This document shows, in pieces, positions 24,073-35,901 of a stretch of DNA of 64,000 nucleotides. Source of the stretch: Erpetoichthys calabaricus (taxonomy: Eukaryota; Chordata; Cladistia; Polypteriformes; Polypteridae); assembly GCF_900747795.2 (NCBI RefSeq), contig NC_041402.2, forward strand, positions 180,736,875 to 180,800,874, read 5' to 3'. The position numbers and the translations under genes are program-made. Position 1 is the stretch's first letter. Each line of letters starts with the position of its first letter. Under the pieces are notes generated by a model that was not told the origin of the DNA, did no database searches, and saw nothing but the letters and a program-made list of their open reading frames with translations.

Positions 24073-24500
24073 TTCTCAGGAATACAATTGTAAGGCACTT
24101 GAGGTGGTTGCCCGTGTGAAATGACACTCCACAGAGGTCCACCTTGAACATCATTTCCAAACACAATGCCACCCTACCTGTTGACCACACTATGAGTCAG
24201 TGCCCTTTGCTCCTGGCAGATAACAGTTCAGGTATGGTAAAATCAGGCTGGTAGTGTTAATGAGCCTTCTGGTCAAGCATTGAAGACGTTTTTGATAGCC
24301 ATTAGGTGGCAGCCAAGGCTGAGATTAATGACTCCATGACTTTTAATGTCCTTTATCTTTAATCTGATCAATAAAATCCAGTCCCAGACTGCTGACTCAG
24401 AATGTCCAAGTGGTCTCTTGATCTTGTAGAACAACAGAAACCCCTGCTGTGTATTTTCGTAGAAATGGACACGGTCAGTAAATGGACAAAGAAGCAAGTT
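24072..24500. other. TTC36-C1QB convergent intergenic stretch
   Basis: No gene seen. The 3' ends of both genes face each other across about 1.7 kb. C1QB's 3' UTR probably reaches to about 24500. Confidence 0.5.
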
Positions 24501-24506
24501 AGTTGG

Positions 24507-24512
24507 TTTATT
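24507..24512 (-). terminator. C1QB poly(A) signal
   Basis: AATAAA on the minus strand, about 330 nt after the C1QB stop. Confidence 0.45.
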
Positions 24513-24842
24513 GATTTTGAGTGAAGCAAAGACAGAGACATTAATTGTGATTTTAAAAGCAGGCCTGCCTGAGATGATGAAGGTGGGACTGGACACTGGA
24601 TTGGTCAGCTAGTTGCGGTCTTGTTCCAAGGACTTGTGGTGGTATTCACTAACCCAACAGCACAAGACATCATCAGAAGCACCTTAAGAAGTGCTAGAAA
24701 AGCCAATAGCCATGTAGCTCACCTCTAGGGTCAAATTAGAGGAGGACTAGCCAGTTACGCCAAATGGTACTGGCCAGGCTAGTCAGACTTCACTGGCCAG
24801 AGCAAGATCAAGAGATGAGAGTGTGGGGTCTTTAAGACGCTG

Positions 24843-25387
24843 CTACAGTGTGAAGAGCAGGAAGCCAGTAAAGATACTGTCAGCCCCCTCAGAGCCAAGG
24901 ATGTTATTCTTTTCAGTGGTTTCCAGGGAGACCAGGTCATTGGGGCTCAGCTCCAGGACCACTGAGCCAGAGCTGACTTGGAAAGTATTTTGCACATGGT
25001 CGCAGAAGCCCACCACCTTCTGTCTGTTCTTCTTGAAGTTGAGGCACAGGTTCCCCCGGGAGGTGACATGATAGGTGAAGTAGTAGAGCCCCTTGGTTCT
25101 GCATGTAAATTGACTCAAGTCAATCTTGACAGATTCATCACTCCTCAGAAGCTTCCGGTCAAAACGAATAGGAAAGTCTTTCCGGGCAGGCATATTTGAG
25201 GACTTTGACACTGAGAAGACTGTCCCTTCAGTGGCCCCTGCCTCCCCAGTTTCACCGGGTAGACCTTTTGGGCCAGGCAGACCTGCAGGACCTGACAGAC
25301 CTGGCTCTCCCTGGGGACCAATCTTGCCAGCTCCACCTTGTTCTCCTTTGTTTCCTTTCTGACCCTTAATAAGGAGCTCATCTTCAC
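24843..25387 (-). CDS. C1QB: C1QB coding exon 2 (collagen stalk and gC1q head)
   Basis: Encodes 180 residues and a TAG stop. After the junction the residues EDELLIK break the triplets. About 15 Gly-X-Y triplets then lead into TVFSVSKSS, the start of the gC1q jelly roll. The open frame extends upstream to 25445, but that part is intron. Confidence 0.93.
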
Positions 25388-28300
25388 CTGTGAAGAAAGA
25401 TGACAGAAATGTCCAGCTGGTCAGAAGATCACCAGACACAGCCAAGTCAGAAGAAAGAGCTGAGAGTTGTATGTGATGATGAATTGACTGGACGTCTCAA
25501 ACATGTGGGCAAGACTATTGTGTAGTTAAATTTAACAATAGCGAATTGAATGGACACCCCAAGCAAATGGGAAAGAACACTGAAATGTTATATGTAATAA
25601 TAATTGAACAATATGTCAGGTACTGGTACACATTATAGAGAATATTCCAGATAGACATTATCACCTACTTTGCATATCATCACAAACTGCTTGCAGAGGG
25701 GGCCATATCACTTACAGTTCATGACAACATGGCACATAGAAGATTAAATATTGTTCTCCAGAGTCCAGTTTGTAAAGTACAGCTTAGCATTTGACATTGA
25801 TGTAGCATCAAAGCCGACCACAAGCTCTTCAACTTGGGACTCAGTGCCACCTTCTGCAACTGCACTGAAGACTCTCAAATTGTGAGAGCTCAGTATGTTG
25901 GGATTGACAGCGTCAAGTCCTCAATACAGTCTCCCCTCTGTGCAGCATGCTGAGCCCCCCGCTATGACCGAGTAGCAGGACGCAGTTCCAACTCCATCCC
26001 CGAAAATGCTGATAACACCACCATTGTAGGCCTGGTCGTGGATAATGACTCGATGGCCTATACTGTAATGTAGAGACTTGCCTACTGATACAGTGGTGCC
26101 AGGACAACAATCTCTCACTTAAAGACAATAAAGTCAAGGAGCTGAAAGGGACTTTGGGAAGCAGGACGCTGACCACATGGATATCTACACCGGGACGGAT
26201 GCTGTCAAGAGGTTCAGCAGCTTTAACTTTGCTGAGATGACCACCACTGCTAACCTAAAGTGAATGTCCACAACATATCCCAGCTATCATTAAGAAAGCT
26301 CGTCAGCACCTTTACTTACTTCAACGTCTGGGGAAAGCATGGATGTCCCCATCTGTGCACAGTGGAACCTGTCCTCATTGGCTGCATTATGTAATGAGGG
26401 TGGCGAAGTTGGCACATATTATTACTGGCAGACAACTACCTGCTGTCCAGAACATGAATAAAACGTGCTGCTTTGGAAAGGCTAACGGTGTTATTAATGA
26501 GCTCAGACATCTTGGATTGTCAAATAATAATAATCCTATACATACATATGGAGCTTTTCTCGCTACTCAAAGCATTTTACATAGAGAGTTGGGGGCATGG
26601 GGCGGGCAACTTCAACCACCACCAATGTGCAGCATCCACATGGAAGATGTGACAGCAGCCATATTGCACCAACCTGCTCACCACACATTAGCTCTTAGAT
26701 GATGAAGGGGTGAGGCCACAATGAGCAGGGTGTAGTGGGCAATTTAGTCAGGATACCAGGGAACCCCCTACTCTCACCACTTCCTTAACTGTTTGAGGGC
26801 TGAATACCCATCCATCCATTTTCCAACCCGCTGAATCTGAACACAGGGTCACGGGGGTCTGCTGGAGCCAATCCCAGCCAACACAGGGCACAAGGCAGGG
26901 AACCAATCCTGGGCAGGGTGCCAACCCACCGCAGGACACACACAAACACACCCACACACCAAGCACACACTAGGGCCAATTTAGAATCGCCAATCCACCT
27001 AACCTGCATGTCTTTGGACTGTGGGAGGAAACCGGAGCACCCGGAGGAAACCCATGCAGACACGGGGAGAACATGCAAACTCCACGCAGGGAGGACCCGG
27101 GAAGCGAACCCGGGTCTCCTAACTGCGAGGCAGCAGTGCTACCACTGCGCCACCGTGCCGCCCGGGCTGAATATTTTTTCCAAAAAACATAGTTTCTGAA
27201 AAGCAATGGTCTCACACAGAAATCAACATAAAAAGTCTGTTGCTGCATGCTGCGGCTGCCAGTTTGCCAAGAATGTGTGGCAGGCCTGCTGCCAGGCTGT
27301 CTTCACGTGGCTGGGGCGGTAGCAGCAGCAGCAATCATGGCTGCAGTACATTGCAATATGGTTTCTATCATTGTTAAGTGGCAGTCCTCCTGGCGAACAT
27401 TGCTGTAGGCGTATCAGCTACATGAACCTGTTCAGCACCACGATTAGCTGGGGACCAGTCAGCTGAAGCTGGAATCTCACATTTGTTTTTGATCACTTGT
27501 ATCAAAATCATAGTCCGACAAGTCATAGTCCAATTCAGAGATAACAGACAAAACTTTGTCAACGGAGTATTTTGCTTTACCCATTTGCTTTGATCTCTCG
27601 CCATTATGTCAGTGACATTTTTGCTCTTGTTTGCGCCTTGCTACTCACACGAGCGCAGGAAATCTCGGTCAAACTAATGAAGCTAACTTTCTTTCTAGCA
27701 GCAAGAGTCCAACTAAAACATAATGGTTGTTTTTGTCACAGTTTACAGTCGATTACCATCGTCAACTCCTCCTTTTGACAAAAGTCGACATCAGCCCTGA
27801 AAGAGTTAAGTAACCCAAGCTTTTCCTAGATGGTCTCCCATCCAAGTACTGGCCAGGCTCAAACATGCTTAACTTCTGGTGGATTACCTGTTCTGAAGTG
27901 CAGGTGGTATGCTGTCACTTGTTTTCCTCCTCCATTCTAGACTGTTAGCACTTATGTCACTAGTGTCAGGGACGGTTTTTCATCTTGTCTCATAAGGTGA
28001 TTCAGTAGTCACTCATACTGGCAGATACATGTTCTTGTTAGATGGGTCCGCAGATAAAGTGAAAAGCACCTACTGCAGTCGCCACGTCTGCCCTTCTGTC
28101 TGCCAGTCCGTTTGTCTATATTTCCACAGTTCAGCTCCTAGTGGAACACTCTTGTTGAAATTCGGAATATTTATTCTTCAAGTATCTTTGCTGATAATGT
28201 TCAATTATCATGGAGATGTTTTAAATAGAAGGTGCAAATTTCAAAAAGTTCCCATTGAAGAGCACTGGCATTTTTTAAACACGTTTGTCTTGAAACAGGG

Positions 28301-31300
28301 AAACATGCTTTGAACTTCAATGACACATTCACTTACTGCTTGTAATTTATCAGGGAGCAACCCAAGAGTGGTCACTTCAACTTGTATTGTTTTTATTATG
28401 GACTACAATAGAGTTGGGGGGGGGGTCCATGGGGTTTTGGGGTTCACAGACCTTGCTGCAGGTCTCAGTATTATAACAGGGGACATCACTAGTTTGATTT
28501 TCAAAATGTAACAATTTCATAATTATCTGAACCTCAAACAACAGCTCAAATAAGCTGTTTTCTCCTGTACTTATTTTTAAGAAGATTCCATTGGATGTAT
28601 TGCCCCCCTTGCTGTCCTTAGTGTCTGCCAGTCAGTATACTTGGCTCTCTCTCGGTTTTATGTAAGGAAAGACAAGGCACTTAATTCATTACTGCGCTAA
28701 CCACGGATCACTGTACATGCACATGTTTAAATTATACATTAATTGTTTTATGATTTATGTCAACTTCAACAAGTCTAAATTATGTATTTACACATTCAAA
28801 GGCTGTATGATGTATTTATTTTTATAACATTCTCCCGTATAGGAAGTACGTGTTTGCAGTCGGACAACTCGTATTTTTACATCAAGTTGAATCCGTCCTG
28901 CTCTGCTATACCGATTGGTGCATTAAAGGGTCGGCACCGCAGGGAAGATTCGTTGCTGGGTGGGCTTGTAATTCTGGAGGGGGTATTGATATTTCAATGC
29001 AAACGGAGCCATTTCAAATACGCAACAATCCCATATTTTTACATAAAAAGCGAAGTAACATCTCCCTATTAAAACTTTGAAATAAAACGTGTGTTATTTT
29101 ATAATGCATTTATTATCCTATGAATATCCGCTTGCTTACAACATAATATGTTGTACATTAACTTTAAATAATCTTAAGAGATTCAAAGATCACCAGAACA
29201 CACATTTATAAATGTTAATGTGTAAAATGTTGACCGTCTTTTAGCGGGATTAGGAAACTCAACTCACTTGTTAAACAAAAATATAAACTCAAAATGAAAA
29301 TAAAATGGCCAGTATACATTTAAACCTGCACGAACATTGAATAATTCACACAAAAGACAACCATGAAGGCGGCACGGTGGCGCAGTGGGTAGCGCAGCTA
29401 CCGGGTTCGCTTCCCAGGTCCTCCCTGCGTGGAGTTTGCATGTTCTCCCCGTGTCTGCGTGGGTTTCCTCCGGGTACTCCGGTTTCCTCCCAAAGTCCAA
29501 AAACATGCAGGTTAGGTGCATTGGCGATTCTAAATTGTCCCTAGTGTGTGCTTGGTGTGCGTGTGCCCTGCGGTGGTCTGGCACCCTACCAAGTGTTTGT
29601 TTCCTGCCTTGCGCCCTGTGTTGGCTGGGATTGGCTCCAGCAAACCCCTGTGACCCTGTAGTTAGGATATAGCGGGTTGGATAATGGATGGATGGACAAC
29701 CATGAAGGCAGTTGTTTTATTCCTGCTCGTAACGCTTATGTATCGGAGAGCGCGTGAAATGGACAGACGAGGGGCTATGCTGTGCTGATGTCTCACTTTT
29801 GGTGTGCTGTGAATTACTGGTTAGTGCACTAATTTGACCACTGACAAAGTAAGCGTATCTTCTGGGCGCAAGTTAAATAGGTAGTTGTCCACCTACTTCT
29901 TCAGGGCCGGATTTTCCTATAGGCTAACTAGGCTTCAGCCTAGGGCCTCAAGATCAAGAGGGGCCTACATTCAAATTGTTAGCAAAATTAAAATTACACT
30001 ATTCTAAAAACAGTGAACACTAAAACACTGAACCGAAAATAAGGAGAAATTCTACGCATATGACTAATAAACAAACATAAAAATGTATTGGTTAAGATCA
30101 ACGCGTTAATTTTCCACACAGGTTAGTACCAATCACAACATGTTTCATTTAACATATTGATATATATCACAGTAATGATGTGTTTTATTATCTCTCATGT
30201 AATTTACAAACTTAAAAATGGAAGGTGAAAGGGCCTCATAAGTGGAATAGCCTAGGGCCTCTTTTCATATAAATCCGGCCCTGCTTCTCGTGAATATTTT
30301 ATGCAACTTTGCTTAGCCCGGATCCGTTTTGCGGAGGGCACGTTGTAGGCACCGCAAGTGCCTGGGTTGCCTCTTCACGTGCAGTAACTTAATTTATTTT
30401 TAGATAATGTACGGCGTGATTTGACTTTAAGAAGTTGTTTAAAGTTCAGCTGTTAATAATAATTCTTTACATTTATATAGCGCTTTTCTCACTACTCAAA
30501 GCGCTCTCCACACAGGGAGGACCCGGGAAGCGAACCCACAAACTCCTTACTGCAAAGCAGCAGCACTACCACTGCGCGGATAAGGAGTGTTGAACATCAG
30601 ATAAAAATGCTGAACATCGCGTTATTGTCGGTCGGTCATTTTCTAACCTGCTTTGTCCTGAACAGTATGGCGGTGGTCGGCTGGCGCCTATCCCAGCGAG
30701 CATTGGGTGGAAGGCAAGGAACAAACCCTGGGCAGGGCGCCAGTCCATCGTAGTGCAAACATACACACACTAGGGACAATTTAGCATCGCGCCTAATCTG
30801 CACGTCTTTGGACTGTGGGAGGAAACTCACATACACACGAGGAGAACCTGCAAACTCCGCGCAAGGAGGACCCGGGACACGAACCCTGGTCTCTTTACTG
30901 CAAGGCAGCCGCGCTCGTGCCACCCTTTCGCAATATTAGCTTTTGCATATTTATAGACAATTCGTTATATTGCCCACACACCACTCACTATAATACAAAA
31001 AAAGTACTCATACACAAATACCGCAATCACGCGAATCAATGCAGCTGTCATCCAAATTAGCTGTGGAAAAAAAACGCAATTCCTTCATTTTTAACGAGTT
31101 CCCGCTTTAGCGAGTACAAGGCTTCGTGCGCGCGAAGAACAGTGTCTTCCCATCAGCCCCAGCGCAGTCCTACTGCCCGATGGGAATTGTAGTTCCCGCA
31201 TAGACACTGCCCCAAGGCTGCAAACGTGAGATTAAAATATAGGAAGGAAGACTAACTGCAAATTTTTTTCTGGGTTAATGGCACGAATTTCACTGGACAA

Positions 31301-32764
31301 CAAACAGCATTTTTTTTTTTGCAAATTCTTTTCTGCTTTAATCGCTGGCTTTTCGCCAGTACTGTAATAGATTAAAAGCAGCCCAGTTTTGTTATGTATT
31401 TTTTTCTTGTTTTACTCTCCCAACGGCAAAACAGATCCTCAGGTCTCTGCCCCGAGCACACCCGCGGACATGTCCTACCGCTTGTGGTAAGTAAACTGTA
31501 CAAGTAAAAAAAAAAAAAAAAAAAGTTACTTATCTAAGTTAATTAGTGTAGATATGAATTATGTATCAGGAGAAGGTGGGAGCAGAGGATGCCATCATCT
31601 ATATGCTACACCGATCCCTCTCTCACTTGAACAGAGGTAGTGGTGCTGTAAGAATTATGTTTCTAGACTTCTCTAGTGCCTTCAACACAATCCAACCTCT
31701 GCTCCTTAGGGACAAGCTGACAGAGATGGGATTAGATTCATACCTAGTGGCATGGATCGTGGACTATCTTAAAGACAGACCTCAGTATGTGCGTCTTGGG
31801 AACTGCACGTCTGACATTGTGGTCAGCAGCACAGGAGCACCACAGGGGACTGTACTTTCTCCGGTCCTGTTCAGCCTATATACATCGGACTTCCAATACA
31901 ACTCGGAGTCCTGCCATGTGCAAAAGTTCGCTGATGACACTGCTATCGTGGGCTGCATCAGGAATGGGCTGGAGGAGGAGTATAGGGACCTAATCAATGA
32001 CTTTGTTAAATGGTGCGACTCAAACCACCTACACCTGAACACCAGCAAAACCAAAGAGCTGGTGGTGGATTTTAGGAGGCCCAGACCCCTCACAGACCCA
32101 GTGATCATCAAAGGTGACTGTGTGCAGATGGTGCAGACCTATAAATATCTGGGAGTGCAGCTGGATGATAAATTAGACTGGACTGCTAATACTGATGCGC
32201 TGTGCAAGAAAGGACAGAGCCGGTTATACTACCTTAGAAGGCTGGTTTCCTTCAACATCTGCAATAAGATGCTGCAGATGTTCTATCAGACAGTTGTGGC
32301 GAGCGCCCTCTTCTACGCGGTGGTGTGCTGGGGAGGCAACATTAAGAGGAAAGACGCCTCACGTCTGGACAAACTAGTGAGGAAGGCAAGCTCTATTGTT
32401 GGCATGGAGCTGGACAGTCTGACATCTGTGGCAGAGCGAAGGGCGCTCAGCAGGCTCCTATCAATTATGGAGAATCCACTGCATCCACTTAATAGTATCA
32501 TCTCCAGACAGAAGAGCAGCTTCAGCGACAGACTGCTGTCACTGTCCTGCTCCACTGACAGATTGAGGAGATCGTTTCTCCCTCAAACTATGCGACTCTT
32601 TAATTCCACCCAGAGGGGTAAACATTAACATTCAACATTATACAAAGTTATTGTCTGTTTTTCTGTTTTTCACCTGCATTGTTATCATTCTTTAATTTAA
32701 TATTATTTATTGTATCAGTATGCTGCTGCTGAAGAATGTGAATTTCCCATTGGGATTAATAAAG

Positions 32765-32839
<75 letters not shown>

Positions 32840-34639
32840 GTAAACGTTGCTCTATACACACAGCGTGAACAAATGTACATCACTTGAATGGCAATCTGCT
32901 GTCTATGAAAGTTCTTGAGCCCGCAGATGCCAGTTTTGACTTCGTTTTTAACTGTATGACTTTGTAAAGTTCTGTTCAAAAACGTGTATCTATTTAAGAC
33001 ACCTAACACGAGTAATCATTCTCTTATTGCTTTTTTTTGTATATGATGCACAATTATAAAAATATTTTAAAAAATTATATTTCAAACGCCCCAACTGATC
33101 CTGAATGTTACACCATTCATACATTTTCTAACTTGTATTTATTTTGTATATACTTATTATATACAGTATGTTGCTTTCTATACACTGTATATTGTATTCA
33201 GTTTATGTCTGTTGTTGATAATGTACTAATGTTACTAGTATCATGCAAGAAAGAATTCACAGTGCTGTGGTCAAAGGACAATAAACTTGAACTTGAATAA
33301 AATGCTGATTGAACAGGAGGTCAGTGAATGGAATGGACCCCCAGGCAGGTGGGTCTGAACATTGAAAACTCAATTGCATTTAATAACGATTAGTTAGAAG
33401 GTTAATAAAATGAGAGGAAACTCCAGACAGCTGGGTCACAAAACTGAACAGTTAAATGTAATGATGACTGGGCAGAAGGTCAGCAAATTGAGTGTACACC
33501 CCAGACAAGTGAGTCTGAAAATCTGCGAGACAGTGTTGTGGTGTGAAACTTTGTATACAAGTTGATAAATATTTTGTACATCTTTATTTGTAACTTAGAT
33601 AAAGCAATGTAATATTAGTGTTACATCATTGATAAGAACAGCAATGGTTTAGCTAATCAGACCACACTGAGAAGCACAACTCGGCAGCCATTTTGAGACA
33701 GGCATGTGGCCCGTCCTGAACAAACTTGACCAAAAATGATGGCTTAACTGGAGACATTTTAAGTAAATGACAAGTCTGTGTGCCACCTGAAACTACACAT
33801 CAGCATTTATCAGGTTGTACGGTTGCCAATATTCACATGTACTTTGCTTATTCTTATTATTTTATGAATAATATCAATAATACATTATTTAAAGTTGTAA
33901 CTTAACACCTGCTTGTCTTTTACTCTATGTAATTACCTGAGGTTATAGACATAGAAGGGAAGGTGGGGAGAAGTTATAAAGTACAATACCTTAGAAACAG
34001 TGGCAAGTCTGGGAGATTTGAGGCATTCTGACAAAGACTACGCATTAATATTACAAAAGGGGAACACAGAGTAACAGAGAGGTCTACCGAGACAAAACAG
34101 TAAATATGCCTGGGGAGAAGGTCAGTGAATTGGGTGGACATCACAAACAGGTGGGTGAACACATAGACCAGACAGTTATATGTAACAATGACTGGACTTG
34201 TCAGAAGGTCAGAGTATTGAATAGACACCACAGACAGGTGGGTCAAAATCTTTGGCAAACATTTGTAAATCATAATGGCCGGACCGGCCAGTTGTTTGGA
34301 TGGACTCCAAAGACATGAGGGGCATAGCCTAAACAGAAAGTCACATGTAATAATAACTGGACAGAAGGTCAGTAAAGTGAGTGGTCAGGACACCCCAGAC
34401 AGGTGAAGTTATTTGTTGAACAGAAACCTTTAAAGGACCCAATTACAAGTATAGCACCTCTCGCTGTGGTGGGCCAGACTTTGTCCCCTCCACTTACCTC
34501 TATCACCACGTTCTCCTTTTTCTCCATCTCTTCCATTGGCTCCTGGTTTACCTGGAATGCCTGGTAGTCCGGGGCAGCTGTTGTCAGTAGATGACAGAGA
34601 TGCTGTGGTCAGCAGAACAAAGGCCAGGATGGCGAACAT
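24843..34639 (-). CDS. C1QB: Complement C1q B chain (2 coding exons)
   Basis: The product is 228 residues; human C1QB is 253. Exon 1 is 34639-34498 and exon 2 is 25387-24843, joined in phase 1 (donor AG|GTAAGTGG, acceptor TCTTCACAG). Residues 1 to about 17 are a signal peptide ([13 protein letters not shown]). The mature start NSCPGLPG holds the cysteine expected for the A-B interchain disulfide. Gly-X-Y repeats run to about residue 102, and the gC1q head fills 104-228. The head contains [19 protein letters not shown] and NTFQVSSGS, then [12 protein letters not shown], which match C1QB better than C1QA or C1QC. Head cysteines are at FTC, NLC and GFC. The collagen register breaks at the exon junction (GEDELLIKG), unlike human C1QB. 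A TTTATT at 24507-24512 is the likely poly(A) signal. It sits last in an A-C-B head-to-tail cluster. Confidence 0.92.
25435..25640 (-). repeat. C1QB intron minisatellite, distal block
   Basis: Diverged units with ATAATAATTGAACA and GAATGGACACCCC. They match the blocks at 33300-33530 and 34095-34410 at the other end of the same intron. Confidence 0.55.
25900..26345 (+). mobile_element. CR1/Rex1-type LINE fragment, degenerate
   Basis: Frames read [19 protein letters not shown] and then SLKTIKSRS, like the FADDTTIVG-to-TKELIVDF part of CR1/L2/Rex1 reverse transcriptase. [16 protein letters not shown]-like sequence follows. Several breaks are present. Confidence 0.65.
26523..26600 (-). mobile_element. 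SINE-2 3' fragment
   Basis: (AAT)n followed by GGAGCTTTTCTCGCTACTCA, the family's 3' end. Confidence 0.55.
26789..27805 (-). mobile_element. piggyBac-type internal-deletion derivative, copy 1
   Basis: TTAA at 26785-26788 and 27806-27809. The ends are inverted: CTGTTTGAGGGCTGAATA against CTCTTTCAGGGCTGATG. The minus-strand frame 27604-27374 ([15 protein letters not shown]..) looks like an acidic transposase N-terminus. It is shared with copy 2 at 52888-53877, where it reads [25 protein letters not shown]-1 is inserted near one end. Confidence 0.75.
26807..27163 (-). mobile_element. SINE-1, full length
   Basis: Target duplication GGGCTGAATA at 26797-26806 and 27164-27173, inside the piggyBac derivative. 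The other piggyBac copy shows the empty site. Confidence 0.9.
27815..27918 (-). pseudogene. 5S rRNA-derived sequence (pseudogene or 5S-type SINE head)
   Basis: The minus strand reads GCATACCACC near the start and GAAGTTAAGCA in the middle. It then has GCCTGGCCAGTACTTGGATG followed by GGAGACC, the conserved 5S internal promoter and helix region. About 100 of the 120 nt are recognisable, with clear changes elsewhere. It is probably not a working 5S gene. Confidence 0.8.
27919..29355. other. C1QB intron interior, nothing recognised
   Basis: AT-rich sequence with no motif. A 76-codon frame at 28850-29080 has no recognisable family. A GGGGGGGGGG run lies near 28417. Confidence 0.35.
29371..29694 (+). 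mobile_element. SINE-1, nearly full length
   Basis: Head GGCACGGTGGCGCAGTGGGT to a (GGAT)n tail. Target duplication GACAACCATGAAGGC at 29356-29370 and 29695-29709. Confidence 0.9.
29902..30283. mobile_element. hAT-like MITE
   Basis: Inverted ends CAGGGCCGGATTTTCCTATA and TATAAATCCGGCCCTG. Inner copies of CCTAGGGCCT also face each other. The 8-bp duplication is not clean. No coding capacity. Confidence 0.65.
30456..30578 (-). mobile_element. SINE-2 copy
   Basis: (AAT)n then ACATTTATATAGCGCTTTTC, CACAGGGAGG and GCAGCACTACCACTGCGC in reverse orientation. Confidence 0.75.
30640..30925 (-). mobile_element. SINE-1-related copy, diverged
   Basis: Body CTAGGGACAATTTAGCATCG and GTCTTTGGACTGTGGGAGGA, with a differing 3' region (CCTGCTTTGTCCTGAACAG). 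An older subfamily. Confidence 0.75.
30926..31545. other. C1QB intron interior, nothing recognised
   Basis: Only an A-run at 31509-31528 and a T-run near 31311 stand out. Confidence 0.35.
31550..32840 (+). mobile_element. CR1/L2/Rex1-type LINE, 5' truncated, with (TATC)n tail
   Basis: An uninterrupted 355-codon frame (31561-32628) covers most of a reverse transcriptase: [66 protein letters not shown]. The 3' end GAATTTCCCATTGGGATTAA, TAAAGTATC(TATC)n matches the tails beside other TATC/GATA tracts here. The intact frame suggests a recent insertion. It is in C1QB intron 1, antisense to the gene. Confidence 0.88.
33300..33530 (+). repeat. C1QB intron minisatellite, block 2
   Basis: Units of roughly 90-100 bp with AGAAGGTCAG(T/C)(A/G)AATTGAGTG and CCCCAGACA(A/G)GTG(A/G)GTC. 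Confidence 0.65.
33531..34090 (+). repeat. Unassigned interspersed repeat, copy 1
   Basis: Matches 53885-54370 in reverse complement: CCACCTGAAACTACACATCA, GGTTGCCAATATTCACATGT, ACATAGAAGGGAAGGTGGGG. It splits the minisatellite. Family and ends unknown. Confidence 0.6.
34095..34410 (+). repeat. C1QB intron minisatellite, block 3
   Basis: Three to four units with GAGAAGGTCAGTGAATTGGG and CACAGACAGGTGGGTCAAAA, ending 90 bp from coding exon 1. Confidence 0.65.
34498..34639 (-). CDS. C1QB: C1QB coding exon 1
   Basis: Encodes the signal peptide, the N-terminal Cys and eight Gly-X-Y triplets. The exon opens at a splice acceptor (CTCTGCAG) 16 nt before the ATG, so a non-coding exon must lie upstream, above 34660. 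A TTG three codons before the ATG is not needed; the ATG begins a good hydrophobic leader. Confidence 0.9.
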
Positions 34640-34655
34640 CTTACTCAATGGAGGC

Positions 34656-35040
34656 TGCAGAGAGTGAGAGAACCTTGGTGAGTTGTAAGCCCTCCTTTGA
34701 CCTCAATTGGGGTCAGCATTGTGGACATGCTAAGAGCTCCTCTCTCTATCCAGACTGCTAGCAAGTACTTTATTAGTGGCAGAGAAAACCGCAACCTTGT
34801 TTGGTGGATCACAGAGAGATGGACTATAATGGCAATAAAAGCTTTAGATCTGGATATGAATTACGGCTGGCCCTTCACCCTCTGGCCACTAATGAGATCT
34901 AAGATGAGGCCAGTCTACACTGACCATAACCAGGAGGGACATTCCATAGTAGTGAGCAGCACACACTGAGGGGTCGAGAGTTCACGGGCGTTTGTGAAGT
35001 GCTGGACAAGCAGGACAACAAATTAAAAATCACCTCACTA
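34656..35040. promoter_or_regulatory. Region expected to hold the C1QB non-coding exon and promoter
   Basis: Inferred only from the splice acceptor 5' of C1QB coding exon 1. No TATA box or donor stood out clearly. Confidence 0.25.
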
Positions 35041-35569
35041 CATCCTCATGGAAACAGCCACAATTGTCTGCGAGAATACGCTGAACAAATCACTCCTTTC
35101 TTCACTATTTCCTCTTTATATAATGAAGCTCTTATGCATTACAAGGCCTCTTTGGTTCACTCATCCCCTTTAAAACACCCATCCCTTTGTATCAATTCCT
35201 CCCTTTTTTCTCTCTACTTCTGCTGGGTACAAAGCTCTTGTGTTCGCCCCTCCTTGTCTTTTCATAATATACATCACTCTGCTCTCCATTACTCTTCCCT
35301 GTCCAAAAGCATTGCCTTCTTGATCCCCCCGTGCTAATTTACAGAGCAACCATCATCTCTTCAAGTGAACTGCCCTTTTAAAATTCACACTCCTGTGTAT
35401 GACTTTCTTATCACCAGTATGTCACTCTCCTCTGTATTAACTTGCCCTCGTCTGTATCATTGCCCTGTTTGTCACCCCTGGTGTGTCTCACTTTCACACG
35501 TTATTTCCAGTGTCACTCTCTTCTCTTTGAAACCTATCCTACTCTGCCACTCTCATTCATATCATTCCT

Positions 35570-35901
35570 CCATCCATCCATCTATTTTCCAACCTGCTGA
35601 ATCCGAACACAGGATCACAGGGGTCTGCTGGAGCCAATCCCAGCCAACACAGGGCACAAGGCAGGGTTCTAACCCACCGCAGGACACACACAAACACACC
35701 CACACACAGAGCACACACTAGGGCCAATTTAGGATCGCCAATCCACCTAACCTGCATGTCTTTGGACTGTGGGAGGAAACCCACGCAGACACAGGGAGAA
35801 CATGCAAACTCCACGCAGGGAGGACCCGGGAAGCGAACCCAGGTCCCCAGGTCTCCCAACTGTGAGGCAGCAGCGCTACCCACTGCGCCACCGTGCTGCC
35901 C
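35570..35901 (-). mobile_element. SINE-1, full length, within the satellite
   Basis: Duplication TCATATCA(T/C)TCCT at 35557-35569 and 35902-35914. Confidence 0.88.

Noticed and set aside
25388-25445. In-frame extension of C1QB exon 2 upstream
   Set aside because: It lies before a clear acceptor (TCTTCACAG) and encodes no collagen triplets.
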